DNA from: SKLM01 sp964575455
Lineage (GTDB): Bacteria > Chloroflexota > Anaerolineae > B4-G1
Length of the DNA stretch: 64,000 nt
Reading direction: 5' to 3'
NCBI GenBank assembly: GCA_964575455.1
Contig: CAZNRX010000009.1
Span: 1 to 64,000, forward strand
Position numbers and translations under genes: made by a program. Below, piece by piece: positions 7,729 to 16,464 of this stretch. Numbering within the stretch: position 1 is the stretch's first letter; every line of letters begins with the position of its first letter. The notes beneath the pieces are model-generated. The model made no database searches. It had not been told where the DNA came from and saw only the letters and a program-made list of their open reading frames with translations.

Positions 7729-8684
7729 CACGATCCTCCAATCTTGTCTAACAACTCCGCCTCATCGAGGGATTCCTTGATCTCCTCCAGCGACTTGGCG
7801 CCTACGTTCCGCACCGCGAGCAGCGCGTCCTCGCCCCCCTCCTCCAACATCTCCATGACCTCACCGACGTTCTTCACGCCAGCGCGACGGAGAGCGTTGA
7901 ACACGCGCGTACTCAAATCCAGTTGATCGAGGGGCATATCATAAACTTCGCTGGGCAGGCCCTCCTCGGCTTCCTCCTCCTCGGCGGGTTCCATTCCTTC
8001 CTCTTCCAACGTGAAGCCCGCAATCAAGCGCAGATGCTTCAGCAGAATACGAGCGGCTTCCTTGAGAGCGTCAAACGGCCCAACGCGGCTGTCAGTCCAG
8101 ATCTCCAGCGTGAGACGATCGTAATCCGTGATTTGTCCAACCCGCGCCCGATCCACGTCGAAGGCAACGCGCCGAATGGGGCTGAACACAGCATCTATCG
8201 GCATCTCGCCGATGATGCCAGTCTCCCCATCCTCGGCTGGCCTGTATCCCCAACCCTGCTCAACCGTAAAATCGACGTCGATGGTGGAATCCTCGTTGTC
8301 AATCGTCAAAAGGTGTAGATCCGGGTTCAGAATCTCGATCTCCGGCGGGGCGACGATATCGCCCGCGGTCACCGTGCCTTCACCCGACGTGTGGAGGGAC
8401 ATATGCATCGCTTCCTCACCCTCCATCTTCAGCCTCAGCTGCTTGACCTGAAGAATGAAACGCAGGACGTCCTCTTGAGCGCCGGGAACCGTGGTGAACT
8501 CGTGCGGCACATCGGAGATATGGACCCGGGTCACAGCCGCGCCGCTCAACGATGAGAGCAGCACGCGCCGAAGCGCGTTACCTATCGTAATGCCAAAACC
8601 CCTCTCCAACGGGCCGATCACGAATCGCCCGTACTTCTTGGAGATCACGTCTGTTTCAATTCTCGGCAACACTTGAACTGACAA
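7728..8684 (-). CDS. rpoA: DNA-directed RNA polymerase subunit alpha
   Basis: 318 residues. The N-terminal dimerisation domain has GNALRRVLLSSLSGAAV and the beta-binding VPHEFTTVPG. An acidic linker (around residues 230-245) precedes the C-terminal domain with LDLSTRVFNALRRAGV and VRNVGAKSLEEIK, which binds UP elements and activators. The start is TTG at 8684 with AAGGAGG seven bases upstream. It directly precedes rplQ. The C-terminal domain has a few extra residues (EEGGEDAL) between its helices compared with the usual form. Confidence 0.97.
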   Translation of the reverse strand: MSVQVLPRIETDVISKKYGRFVIGPLERGFGITIGNALRRVLLSSLSGAAVTRVHISDVPHEFTTVPGAQEDVLRFILQVKQLRLKMEGEEAMHMSLHTSGEGTVTAGDIVAPPEIEILNPDLHLLTIDNEDSTIDVDFTVEQGWGYRPAEDGETGIIGEMPIDAVFSPIRRVAFDVDRARVGQITDYDRLTLEIWTDSRVGPFDALKEAARILLKHLRLIAGFTLEEEGMEPAEEEEAEEGLPSEVYDMPLDQLDLSTRVFNALRRAGVKNVGEVMEMLEEGGEDALLAVRNVGAKSLEEIKESLDEAELLDKIGGS

Positions 8685-8735
8685 GCGGCGCCTCCTTAGC
8701 TATCTAGGTACTTGTTGAAAGACAACGAGTTGGCT

Positions 8736-8755
8736 GTAAGCGGAGCGATGTCACC
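8736..8755. repeat. Dispersed palindromic repeat, right half only
   Basis: GTAAGCGGAGCGATGTCACC matches the right half of repeat copies 1 and 2. It sits in the 223-base gap between rpsD and rpoA. Confidence 0.45.
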
Positions 8756-8907
8756 TCAGCCACACCTCTGTGGTTCTGTTCCTCCTGCCCCCACGTTGCC
8801 AACAAACAAGTGCTCAACCTCCGGCCGCGTCAATACATGCTATCAGGTGATGAAACCAGAGATTCCCGTCAAATCGAAGGGAGAACCGACCTGGGACACC
8901 TTACTCC

Positions 8908-9549
8908 CTACCGCGAATAGTATTCTACGATCAGCTGCTCGTTCAGCACCGTCTCGATGTCCCCACGGCCAGGCTCCCTGAGCATCCGCCCAGACATCGT
9001 CTGTGGATCGAGCGTGAGCCAGTCACCCACAGCCCCGTCACCCAGCTCCTGAGCGCGCTCCTTGAAGTAGGTGCGCTTGCGGCTGGCTTCTCGAACAGAG
9101 ATTATGTCCTCCGGCTTGACCAAGTAGGAAGGGACCTTCAAGCGCCTCCCGTTGACGGAGAAGTGACCATGAGTAACCAGCTGCCGGGCCTGTGCACGCG
9201 AATCGGCAAACCCCATGCGGTAGACTACGTTGTCCAGGCGCCTCTCCAGCAGCGAGAGCAAGTTCTCGCCAGTGATACCCGGACGGCCCTCCGCCTTGCT
9301 GTAGAAGCGTCTCATCTGCCGTTCCAGCAGCCCGTAGATCCTCTTCGCCTTCTGCTTTTCACGCAGCTGATTCGCGTAGTCGGACTGTCGGCGGCGGCGG
9401 AAACGAGCCACCCAGCCGTGCTCACCAGGCGGGTACCCCTTCTTGCGCTCAAACGGGCACTTAGGGGAGAAACAGCGCGCCCCCTTAAGGAACAGCTTCT
9501 CACCTTCGCGACGGCACAGCTTACAAACCGGGCCGGTATATCTTGCCAT
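8908..9549 (-). CDS. rpsD: 30S ribosomal protein S4 (zinc-binding form)
   Basis: 213 residues, a primary 16S rRNA binder that nucleates small-subunit assembly. The N-terminus has a four-Cys zinc site (CKLCRR near residues 9-12 and CFSPKC near 26-31), the C+ form. The S4 RNA-binding domain follows, with RLDNVVYRMGFADSRAQARQ and VTHGHFSVNGRRLKVPSY. A 223-base spacer, larger than others here, separates it from rpoA and holds a repeat fragment. In many bacteria S4 represses this operon; no matching structure is recognised. Confidence 0.96.
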   Translation of the reverse strand: MARYTGPVCKLCRREGEKLFLKGARCFSPKCPFERKKGYPPGEHGWVARFRRRRQSDYANQLREKQKAKRIYGLLERQMRRFYSKAEGRPGITGENLLSLLERRLDNVVYRMGFADSRAQARQLVTHGHFSVNGRRLKVPSYLVKPEDIISVREASRKRTYFKERAQELGDGAVGDWLTLDPQTMSGRMLREPGRGDIETVLNEQLIVEYYSR

Positions 9550-9584
9550 ACTTCCAAATCCTCCGTTACTTCACTCGCTCAATA

Positions 9585-9956
9585 CTAGGTTCGCCGTCTC
9601 TTGGGCGGGCGGCAACCGTTGTGGGGAATCGGCGTTACATCCGTAATGGACAGCACCTCAATCCCCGCTGACTGAATAGCTCGAATAGCTGCTTCGCGCC
9701 CCGGGCCAGGACCGTTGACAAAGACGTCAACCTGCGTCATACCGTTGTCCATAGCTTCCCCGGCGGCCGTTCTCGCCGCCTGCCGGGCCGCAAAGGACGT
9801 GCTTCTCCGCGCCCCCCGGAAACCCACCGAACCACCGCTGGCCCATGTGAGAACGTTTCCTTGTCTATCGGTCAACGTCACAATCGTGTTGTTGAACGTC
9901 GAGTGAATGTGGGCCTGACCTCTTGAGACCCGTTTTCTGAATCGTTTTCTCGCCAT
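9585..9956 (-). CDS. rpsK: 30S ribosomal protein S11
   Basis: 123 residues with AHIHSTFNNTIVTLTD and the C-terminal DVTPIPHNGCRPPKRRRT that are hallmarks of S11, which forms the platform near the mRNA exit site. GGGGGAG precedes the ATG by three bases. The gene lies between rpsM and rpsD as in the classical alpha operon. Nothing is missing. Confidence 0.97.
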   Translation of the reverse strand: MARKRFRKRVSRGQAHIHSTFNNTIVTLTDRQGNVLTWASGGSVGFRGARRSTSFAARQAARTAAGEAMDNGMTQVDVFVNGPGPGREAAIRAIQSAGIEVLSITDVTPIPHNGCRPPKRRRT

Positions 9957-10000
9957 GCACTCCCCCTCGGATTACGTGCTCTTCGTGCTTACCCTTCGTG

Positions 10001-10390
10001 CTACGTCTTCTTGAGACCGCGTCGGCGTCCCTGGCCAGCTACCGTCTTCTTCGGGCCTTTGCGGGTCCGAGCATTCGTGCGAGTGCGCTGCCCTCGAACC
10101 GGCAAGCCGCGAATGTGACGAATGCCGCGGTAGCATCGAATGTCCTTCAAGCGGCGAATATTCTGCTGCACCTGACGCCGCAGATCACCCTCGACCTGAT
10201 ACTCTCGATCGATCGTTTGACGCAGCCCACTGACCTCGGACTCCGTGAGCTCCCTAACACGCTTATCAGGATCGACACCCACCTCATCCAGAATCTCATT
10301 GCTTCGGGTGCGCCCAATACCATAGATGTAAGTCAAACCGATCTCAACACGCTTATCCCTGGGCAAGTCAACGCCTGCAATACGTGCCAT
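10001..10390 (-). CDS. rpsM: 30S ribosomal protein S13
   Basis: 129 residues. MARIAGVDLPRDKRVEIGLTY and YIYGIGRTRSNEIL near the start, RGIRHIRGLPVRGQRT in the middle, and the basic C-terminal tail KGPKKTVAGQGRRRGLKKT that contacts the P-site tRNA and inter-subunit bridges. It follows rpmJ and precedes rpsK in alpha-operon order. Confidence 0.97.
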   Translation of the reverse strand: MARIAGVDLPRDKRVEIGLTYIYGIGRTRSNEILDEVGVDPDKRVRELTESEVSGLRQTIDREYQVEGDLRRQVQQNIRRLKDIRCYRGIRHIRGLPVRGQRTRTNARTRKGPKKTVAGQGRRRGLKKT

Positions 10391-10459
10391 AACCTGTCAA
10401 CCTCCGTCAAAACTCAGTATTGGCTTGCGAAACCCACGACATCGCAGCCAAGATAATAG

Positions 10460-10573
10460 CTACCCCTGACGCTGCTTATGCTTGGGGTTTTCACAGATAA
10501 CGTACACCGTGCCCCGCCTTCGAACAATCTTGCACTTCGGGCACATCTTCTTCACAGAAGCTCTAACCTTCAT
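10460..10573 (-). CDS. rpmJ: 50S ribosomal protein L36 (zinc-binding form)
   Basis: A 37-residue protein beginning MKVRASVKKMCPKCKIVRRR. Cys11, Cys14, Cys27 and His32 form the zinc ribbon of the C+ form. The start at 10573 has GGAGGGAGAACG directly upstream; an upstream in-frame extension lacks support. The normally adjacent infA gene is absent: only about 120 non-coding bases separate this gene from map. Confidence 0.95.
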   Translation of the reverse strand: MKVRASVKKMCPKCKIVRRRGTVYVICENPKHKQRQG

Positions 10574-10691
10574 CGTTCTCCCTCCACCTTCTACGCCTAC
10601 CGGCGCGCACATCACGCTCCGGCGACGGCCGACCCGCCGACAGAGCGCCCAACAAACGGACAACAGCCCGTGATGAGCGCCCGGCGGACGG

Positions 10692-11453
10692 TCACCATCG
10701 CGTCAGAATATCTGCATCTCCCTCGGTAATGGCAATCGTGCGTTCGTAGTGCGCTGTCAATTTGCCATTCCGAGAAACAACTGTCCAATGATCATCCAAG
10801 ACCCGCACACGGGGACTCGATGTCAACACCATGGGCTCCAAGGCAATCGTCATACCCTTGCGCAGGAGGACACCCTGCCCTGGCTTGCCGTGATTGGGCA
10901 CCTGCGGATCCTCGTGCATCTTGCGCCCAATGCCATGGCCGGTGTATTCGCGCACCACCTCATAACCCCGCTCCTCAGCGTGGGTCTGAATCGCCGAGGA
11001 GATATCGCCGGAGCGGCCACCCGCCCGCGCCGCAGCTATGCCTGCCTCAAGCGAACCTTCCGTCACCGCCATCAGATCCCTCGCCTCTCGGCTCACCCTC
11101 CCCACGGGGAGTGTGACAGCACCGTCCCCGTGATAGCCATCCAAGATGGTGCCAACGTCAACGCTGATGACATCGCCCTCCTCCAGAGCGCGCTGCTTGG
11201 GAATCCCATGCACCAACTCGTCGTTCACGGAAGCACAGATCGTCGCCGGAAACGGATTCGCACTGCCAGGAGGATATCCCTTGAAAGAGGGAATAGCCCC
11301 ATGGTCTCTGATCAGGGCCTCTGCCTTTTCGTCCAATTCCGCCGTGGTCACACCTGGCACGACCCACTCTCGCATCCTCGTCAGCACCTCGGCCACGATG
11401 GCATTGGCTCGCCGCATCTTCTCAATCTCAGCCTCCGACTTGAGGGCGATCAC
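10692..11453 (-). CDS. map: Methionine aminopeptidase type I
   Basis: 253 residues. It removes the N-terminal methionine from new proteins. All metal ligands are present: two Asp in DVGTILDGYHGDGAVTL, His in TGHGIGRKMHEDP, Glu in ALEPMVLT and Glu in YERTIAITEGD. The start overlaps the adk stop by four bases (ATGA), so adk and map are coupled, as in many spc operons. Downstream comes rpmJ without infA. Confidence 0.96.
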   Translation of the reverse strand: MIALKSEAEIEKMRRANAIVAEVLTRMREWVVPGVTTAELDEKAEALIRDHGAIPSFKGYPPGSANPFPATICASVNDELVHGIPKQRALEEGDVISVDVGTILDGYHGDGAVTLPVGRVSREARDLMAVTEGSLEAGIAAARAGGRSGDISSAIQTHAEERGYEVVREYTGHGIGRKMHEDPQVPNHGKPGQGVLLRKGMTIALEPMVLTSSPRVRVLDDHWTVVSRNGKLTAHYERTIAITEGDADILTRW

Positions 11454-12145
11454 GCTTGCCGCCCTTTCGCGCCCTTCGTGCTGGCCGTCTCAATCGCTTC
11501 CCTCAGATCCTCGTGGACCTCCTCCACCGACTGCTCGCCGTCGATCTCCACCAGGAGACCTTTGGCGAAGTAATAGCCAATCAGAGGGGATGTCTCCTTG
11601 TAGTACGTGTACAGCCTGTGGCGCACCGTCTCTGGATTGTCGTCATCCCGCTGGTACAGATTCCCCTCGCACATATCACAGACCCCGTCCTTCTCGGGCG
11701 GGTTGAAGAGCAGATTGTAGACTGCCCCACACTCCTCACAGACACGCCGCGCGGTGAGCCGCCGCATGACCTCCTCGTCGCTCACCTCAATGAGCGGGAC
11801 GAGCGTCACCTCCTGCCCCCGGCTTTCCAGCGCCCGATCCAGTGCTTCTGCCTGCGTCAGCGTGCGCGGGAACCCATCCAAGACCACGCCGTCCTCGCAG
11901 TCGGGGCGGCCGATGCGATCTATCACCATCTTGACGGTTACGTCATCCGGGACGAGCTCACCCTGCTCCATGTAGGACTTGGCCATCAGGCCCAGCTCAG
12001 TCTCCCGGCTCAGATGATGGCGAAATAGATCACCGCTCGAGACGTGCGGCGCGCCCAACACCTCAACCAGACGCTTCGCCTGGGTGCCCTTTCCCGATCC
12101 AGGCGGCCCCAACAACACAAGCACGGTGCTCATAACGCCTCTCAT
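11450..12145 (-). CDS. adk: Adenylate kinase (zinc LID form)
   Basis: 231 residues. It interconverts ATP, AMP and ADP. It has the P-loop GPPGSGKGTQAKRL, the AMP-binding SSGDLFRHHL and LDGFPRTLTQAEAL, and a long-form LID with two CxxC pairs (CEEC and CDMC, about 25 residues apart) that should hold zinc. Two in-frame ATG codons (12145 and 12133) both have purine-rich sites (AAGGA and GAGAGG). It follows secY after 14 bases and overlaps map. Confidence 0.95.
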   Translation of the reverse strand: MRGVMSTVLVLLGPPGSGKGTQAKRLVEVLGAPHVSSGDLFRHHLSRETELGLMAKSYMEQGELVPDDVTVKMVIDRIGRPDCEDGVVLDGFPRTLTQAEALDRALESRGQEVTLVPLIEVSDEEVMRRLTARRVCEECGAVYNLLFNPPEKDGVCDMCEGNLYQRDDDNPETVRHRLYTYYKETSPLIGYYFAKGLLVEIDGEQSVEEVHEDLREAIETASTKGAKGRQA

Positions 12146-12159
12146 TCGTGTCCTTCGCG

Positions 12160-13494
12160 CTACTTTATGAATCCCTCGTAGTGGCGCATCAGGAGCTGCG
12201 CTTCCAGCTGACGCATGGTATCCAGCACCGTGCCGACCACGATCAGCAACCCAGACGAGGTGATGAGCAACCTGGTCTGAAAGAACAGATCGACGATGTA
12301 CGGCAGCACGGCCACCCCACCCAAGAAGAGCGCACCAACGAGGGTGATGCGTCGATAGATGGCGTTGATGTACTCAGCGGTCCTGCGGCCGGGACGGATC
12401 CCGGGAATGAAGCCCCCCTGGCGCTTCAATGTGCCCGGCAGATCCTGCTGCTGGACCATCACGTCCGTATAGAAATAAGTGAACCCGACAACGGCCAGGA
12501 AATAGAGCCCACCGTAGTACGGGCTCTGCGCGCTGAAGAAGTTCATCACCGTGGTCGCAAGATTGGCCACCACAGCGCTCTCAGCACCGGTGAAAAACTG
12601 GGCAATCACAGCCGGGAACGTCAAAATCGACTGAGCGAAAATCAGCGGAATCATGCCGGCTGTGTTGATGCGCAGCGGGATGTGAGTGCTCTGTCCACCG
12701 TACATCTTCATCCCGCGCACGCGCTTCCCGTACCGAACCGGAATACGACGCTCGCCCTCCTGAATCACGACGATGACGAACATCGTGAGGGCGGTGATAA
12801 CGAGGAAGATCCCAATCATCAGAATCCCCATGCCAACGCCGCCCGCGCCCGCGGTCTGAGCCTGCGTCCAGGTGCTAAGCAGGTTCTGGGGCACGCGAGC
12901 CACGATACCGCTGAAGATGATCAAGGACAAGCCGTTGCCGATGCCCTGCTCCGAGATCAGCTCACCGAGCCAGATAGCAAACATCGTACCCGCCGTCATA
13001 GCCACCAACACAGCCATCGTCGAGACGATGTTCTCTGGCGTGCCAAACCCGAAGTTGGGCAGCACAGGCGTGGCGCTACCGGCGTTAACCAGCCGAATCT
13101 GGCCCAGCGCCTGCAACAATCCCAGGGGAACCGTGATGTAGTAGGTCCACTGGTTCATCTTCTCCTGACCAGCCTCCCCCTCCTCAGCCAGGCGTTCCAA
13201 GCTGGGGACGATAGGGATCAGGAGCTGGAGGATGATGGATGCCGTCACGTAAGGATAGACGCCATTTGCCATGACCGAGAAGCGAGCCACCGCACCGCCG
13301 GAGAGCATATCCAGCAGGTTGAACAGCCGGGTGGTGCCGCCAGTGCCCGCCAACAGCTGCTGCAGTGCCGCCTGATCCACACCCGGAACCGGCACGTGCG
13401 CCGCCAGACGGTAGATAATGAGGATAAGCAGCGTGTACAACATCTTACGCCGCAGATCGGGCAACGTCATGGCATTCTTCAAAGCTTCAATCAT
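12160..13494 (-). CDS. secY: Protein translocase subunit SecY
   Basis: 444 residues with ten membrane helices, the channel of the Sec translocon. Family landmarks include AHVPVPGVDQAALQQLL after helix 1, the helix-2 plug region beginning LFNLLDMLSGGAVARFSV, and the cytosolic loops RIPVRYGKRV and YFYTDVMVQQQDLP that contact SecA and the ribosome. It lies between rplO and adk as in the spc operon. No unusual change is seen. Confidence 0.97.
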   Translation of the reverse strand: MIEALKNAMTLPDLRRKMLYTLLILIIYRLAAHVPVPGVDQAALQQLLAGTGGTTRLFNLLDMLSGGAVARFSVMANGVYPYVTASIILQLLIPIVPSLERLAEEGEAGQEKMNQWTYYITVPLGLLQALGQIRLVNAGSATPVLPNFGFGTPENIVSTMAVLVAMTAGTMFAIWLGELISEQGIGNGLSLIIFSGIVARVPQNLLSTWTQAQTAGAGGVGMGILMIGIFLVITALTMFVIVVIQEGERRIPVRYGKRVRGMKMYGGQSTHIPLRINTAGMIPLIFAQSILTFPAVIAQFFTGAESAVVANLATTVMNFFSAQSPYYGGLYFLAVVGFTYFYTDVMVQQQDLPGTLKRQGGFIPGIRPGRRTAEYINAIYRRITLVGALFLGGVAVLPYIVDLFFQTRLLITSSGLLIVVGTVLDTMRQLEAQLLMRHYEGFIK

Positions 13495-13561
13495 CGTTTC
13501 AGTCCTCTATCCCTCGCGTCTTTTTCTTGCGCCCTTCGCGTCGTGTTTTCGTGCCCTGCAG

Positions 13562-14047
13562 TTACCGCGTACGGTGGCCGCCGCGCTGCCAGGGAAGCTC
13601 CTCCACGACACCCCCAGCCTCCTCAATCTTGGCGCGGGCGCTCTTGGAGAATCGATGAGCCTTCACAATAAGGGGATAGTCGACATCCCCACGTCCCAAG
13701 ATCGCGATCAACTCGTCAGAGGTCTTGATCACGCCCGCCTCCGCCAGCGTCTCCGGCGTTATCTCGTCGCCCTCCTCAAAACCCGCAAGCACAAGCCGCT
13801 TGATATTGACCGGCGTGAACTCAACCCGCCAGGGATCGCGAAAACCCGTGCCACGCGGACTGGGAACGCGCTTCCAGAGCGGGTTCTGCCCCCCCTCAAA
13901 GCCAGGCCGAACGCCGCCACCGCTGCGGGCATTCTGTCCCTTGGTGCCACGCCCGGCGGTCTTGCCGTAGCCAGATCCAGTGCCACGCCCCACACGCTTC
14001 TTTTTCTTCTTGGCCCCTCTTGCTGGTTTCAGCTCATGCAGCTTCAT
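13562..14047 (-). CDS. rplO: 50S ribosomal protein L15
   Basis: 161 residues from the ATG at 14047, chosen because GGAGG lies five bases upstream and MKLHELKPARGAKKKKKRVG is the family N-terminus. The Gly/Arg-rich extension RGTGSGYGKTAGRGTKGQ inserts into 23S rRNA. The C-terminal half has the globular L15 fold. It sits between rpmD and secY. Confidence 0.96.
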   Translation of the reverse strand: MKLHELKPARGAKKKKKRVGRGTGSGYGKTAGRGTKGQNARSGGGVRPGFEGGQNPLWKRVPSPRGTGFRDPWRVEFTPVNIKRLVLAGFEEGDEITPETLAEAGVIKTSDELIAILGRGDVDYPLIVKAHRFSKSARAKIEEAGGVVEELPWQRGGHRTR

Positions 14048-14062
14048 AACCGCCTCCAACAA

Positions 14063-14257
14063 CTACTCTTCGTCATCAAATACCTCAACCGACACCAGAT
14101 GCCCGACTCTTTCTACCATCCCACGAATGGTTGGCGTGTTGCCGAGCTCCACTGTCTGGTTCATCTTTCGCAGCCCGAGAGCGCGCACCGTCTGCTTCTG
14201 GTGGCGCGGGTAACCAATCGGGCTCTTGGTGAGTGTGATGCGCAGCCTCTCGGTCAT
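14063..14257 (-). CDS. rpmD: 50S ribosomal protein L30
   Basis: 64 residues: LRITLTKSPIGYPRHQKQTV and ALGLRKMNQTVELGNTPTI are the compact L30 fold. The start overlaps the rpsE stop by four bases (ATGA), and the stop is only 15 bases from the rplO start. The C-terminus has a short acidic tail (VFDDEE). Confidence 0.95.
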   Translation of the reverse strand: MTERLRITLTKSPIGYPRHQKQTVRALGLRKMNQTVELGNTPTIRGMVERVGHLVSVEVFDDEE

Positions 14258-14760
14258 TGTCCCCGACTCCAGAACGGCTTCACCCTCTCCTGCGGCACAC
14301 CGCGCTCGCGAGCCACCTCTTCAACGCTGCGCAGCCTCTGAAGGCCATCCATCGTCGCTCGCACAACGCTGAGCGCATTGGTGCTGTTCAAGGACTTGGT
14401 AAGGACATCGTCTATGCCAGCTGCTTTCATCACGGCACGCACATTGCCGGCGGCGATAACGCCTGTACCAGGAGCTGCGGGCTTCAATAGCACACGAGCT
14501 CCGCCGCAGATGCCCGTCACCTCGTGGGGGATGGTGCTCCCCAGACGTGGCACGCTGATCATATCATCTCGTGCTCGATCCATGGCTTTGTGAATCGCAT
14601 CGGGCACGCCACGTGCCTTACCGATCCCCATGCCGACCCGTCCATGATTGTCACCCACAACCGCCACGACACGGAACGCAAATCGACGACCGCCTTTGAC
14701 CACATTCGCAACCCGCGTGATGTCTACGACATGTTCGTCCAGTTCTTTTTGCCTCGCCAT
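14254..14760 (-). CDS. rpsE: 30S ribosomal protein S5
   Basis: 168 residues. It has VDITRVANVVKGGRRFAF, the GDNHGRVGMGIGKA loop at the spectinomycin-binding corner, and the C-terminal KSLNSTNALSVVRATMDGL. S5 works with S4 and S12 in decoding accuracy. It lies between rplR and rpmD in standard spc order. Confidence 0.97.
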   Translation of the reverse strand: MARQKELDEHVVDITRVANVVKGGRRFAFRVVAVVGDNHGRVGMGIGKARGVPDAIHKAMDRARDDMISVPRLGSTIPHEVTGICGGARVLLKPAAPGTGVIAAGNVRAVMKAAGIDDVLTKSLNSTNALSVVRATMDGLQRLRSVEEVARERGVPQERVKPFWSRGQ

Positions 14761-14774
14761 GCTGCCTCCGTAAC

Positions 14775-15140
14775 CTAGAACCTAAGCCCTTTCTCGCGGG
14801 CTGCTTCCGCCAGGGCCTTAACGCGGCCATGATACTTGTATCCGCCGCGATCCAAGACTACCTTCTCAATACCTTCGTCCAGCGCCCGTTCTGCCACGAC
14901 CTCACCCACAATCCGAGCCTGTTCGGTCTTAGACAGACCGTTCGTCTGATCTCTGACCTCCGAATCGACGGTCGATGCAGAGACCAACGTATGGCCTGCC
15001 CAATCATCAATAATCTGCACATAGATGTGCTGCAAGCTGCGGAAGATGTTCAGACGCGGACGCTCCTGCGTACCGAAGACGTTCCTTCGTATACGCATGT
15101 GTCGTTTGCGTCGAGCCGCTTCGCGATCAACTCCTGGCAT
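14775..15140 (-). CDS. rplR: 50S ribosomal protein L18
   Basis: 121 residues. It carries 5S rRNA into the large subunit together with L5. Landmarks are RRNVFGTQERPRLNIFRS, HIYVQIIDD and the C-terminal VVLDRGGYKYHGRVKALAEA. The short arginine-rich N-terminus (REAARRKRHMRIRR) is typical. It lies between rplF and rpsE. Confidence 0.96.
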   Translation of the reverse strand: MPGVDREAARRKRHMRIRRNVFGTQERPRLNIFRSLQHIYVQIIDDWAGHTLVSASTVDSEVRDQTNGLSKTEQARIVGEVVAERALDEGIEKVVLDRGGYKYHGRVKALAEAAREKGLRF

Positions 15141-15196
15141 ATCTCACCTTCAACATTGTAGTAGGGACGTCAGTCCTCTAACCCTCACTGTCTAGC

Positions 15197-15754
15197 CTAG
15201 TAGGTGCCAGCACCGATCTTGCCAGCCTTACCAGCCTTGCGGGGTACGTACTCGCCGACGTAGCGAACGCCCTTGCCCTGATATGGCTCGGGCGGCCGCC
15301 AAGCACGAATCTCGGCAGCCACTCGCCCAACCACCTCTTTGCTGGCCCCGCTCACCGTGATGATCTTCTTACGGGGCTGAACATCGAACTCAATGCCCTC
15401 TGGCGGGCTGACCCGCAGAGGGTGAGAGAACCCAAGCTGCAGATCCAGGTCTCCGTCCTCAAGTTCCACCCGATAGCCGACCCCACGGATCTCCAGCTTC
15501 TTCTCGTAGCCCTCCGTCACACCGACCACCATGTTGTTCAGCAGGGATCGCGTCAGACCATGCAACTCTCGATGGCGCCGCTGGTCCGTTGGGCGAAGCA
15601 CCCTCAATTGACCATCCTCGAGCACGATCTCCATATCATGGTGAAACTCGCGCGTAAGCGTTCCTTTCGGCCCCGAAACGGTCACACAATTCCCCTGAAT
15701 ATCCACCTGCATACCCTCGGGCAGAGGGACAGGCATTTTTCCCACTCGTGACAT
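15197..15754 (-). CDS. rplF: 50S ribosomal protein L6
   Basis: 185 residues, two tandem L6 domains. It has SRVGKMPVPLPEGM at the start, YEKKLEIRGVGYRVELEDG around residue 85 and AEIRAWRPPEPYQGKGVRY near the C-terminus. It stabilises the factor-binding base of the large subunit. It lies between rpsH and rplR in spc order. Confidence 0.97.
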   Translation of the reverse strand: MSRVGKMPVPLPEGMQVDIQGNCVTVSGPKGTLTREFHHDMEIVLEDGQLRVLRPTDQRRHRELHGLTRSLLNNMVVGVTEGYEKKLEIRGVGYRVELEDGDLDLQLGFSHPLRVSPPEGIEFDVQPRKKIITVSGASKEVVGRVAAEIRAWRPPEPYQGKGVRYVGEYVPRKAGKAGKIGAGTY

Positions 15755-15775
15755 CTTATGTCCTCCTCCAACCAG

Positions 15776-16183
15776 CTACCAAACGTAACACAACACTTCG
15801 CCGCCCACGCCCAAACGACGGGCCTGCTGCGCGGTCATCACGCCCTTGGATGTCGTCACGATAGCGATGCCCATACCGCTCTTCACCCATGGCAAGTCCG
15901 AGGCACCCCGGTAGATACGCTGTCCAGGTTTACTGACGCGCTTCATCTCCCTGATGACTGGATGGCGCTCCTTCCTCCTGCCGACGTACTTGATGTCAAT
16001 AACCAGGTCTGGCTGTGGGTGACTGTCCACCACATGATAGTCCTCAATGAATCCCTCTTCTTTGAGGATATTGGCAACCGCTACCCGCATCTTGGACGAG
16101 GGCATAGTGACCTGCTCATAGCCCACTATCAAGCCATTGCGAACGCGTGCTAACATATCAGATATTGGATCAGAAATCGTCAT
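15776..16183 (-). CDS. rpsH: 30S ribosomal protein S8
   Basis: 135 residues. MTISDPISDMLARVRNGL at the start and the C-terminal GIAIVTTSKGVMTAQQARR and LGVGGEVLCYVW complete the S8 fold, which binds the central 16S domain. In enterobacteria S8 represses the spc operon; no copy of its target is recognisable here. It lies between rpsN and rplF. Confidence 0.97.
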   Translation of the reverse strand: MTISDPISDMLARVRNGLIVGYEQVTMPSSKMRVAVANILKEEGFIEDYHVVDSHPQPDLVIDIKYVGRRKERHPVIREMKRVSKPGQRIYRGASDLPWVKSGMGIAIVTTSKGVMTAQQARRLGVGGEVLCYVW

Positions 16184-16228
16184 TAGATAAGATCTCCTCG
16201 CGGCAAACTTCCAGGACGCCGCTTTTCA

Positions 16229-16411
16229 CTACCAGCTTGCTTTCCTCACACCGGGAATCTCGCCTTTGAGGGCCAACTCCCGGAAGCAGATACGGCATAG
16301 CTGAAAGCGGCGCATATAGCCCCGTGGTCGGCCACAACGTTTGCAACGATTCACCTCACGCACCTCATACTTGCGGTCCTTCTCTCGCTCGATCAATGCT
16401 TTTCTCGTCAT
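16229..16411 (-). CDS. rpsN: 30S ribosomal protein S14 type Z (zinc-binding)
   Basis: 60 residues from the ATG at 16411 with AGAGGAG five bases upstream; a GTG two codons earlier is in frame but less well placed. The short zinc form has CKRCGRPRG and LCRICFRELA, giving two CxxC pairs. It sits between rplE and rpsH. The long zinc-free paralog is not seen in this window. Confidence 0.96.
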   Translation of the reverse strand: MTRKALIEREKDRKYEVREVNRCKRCGRPRGYMRRFQLCRICFRELALKGEIPGVRKASW

Positions 16412-16464
16412 ACTCACTCCTCTTCACTGCAAAGGGCGGCCGCCCTCACAACAACTTGGCGCTC

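Noticed and set aside
12148..13671. Open frame of 507 codons on the plus strand
   Set aside because: Antisense to secY and part of rplO, rich in Gln, His and Arg, with no ribosome binding site; a shadow.
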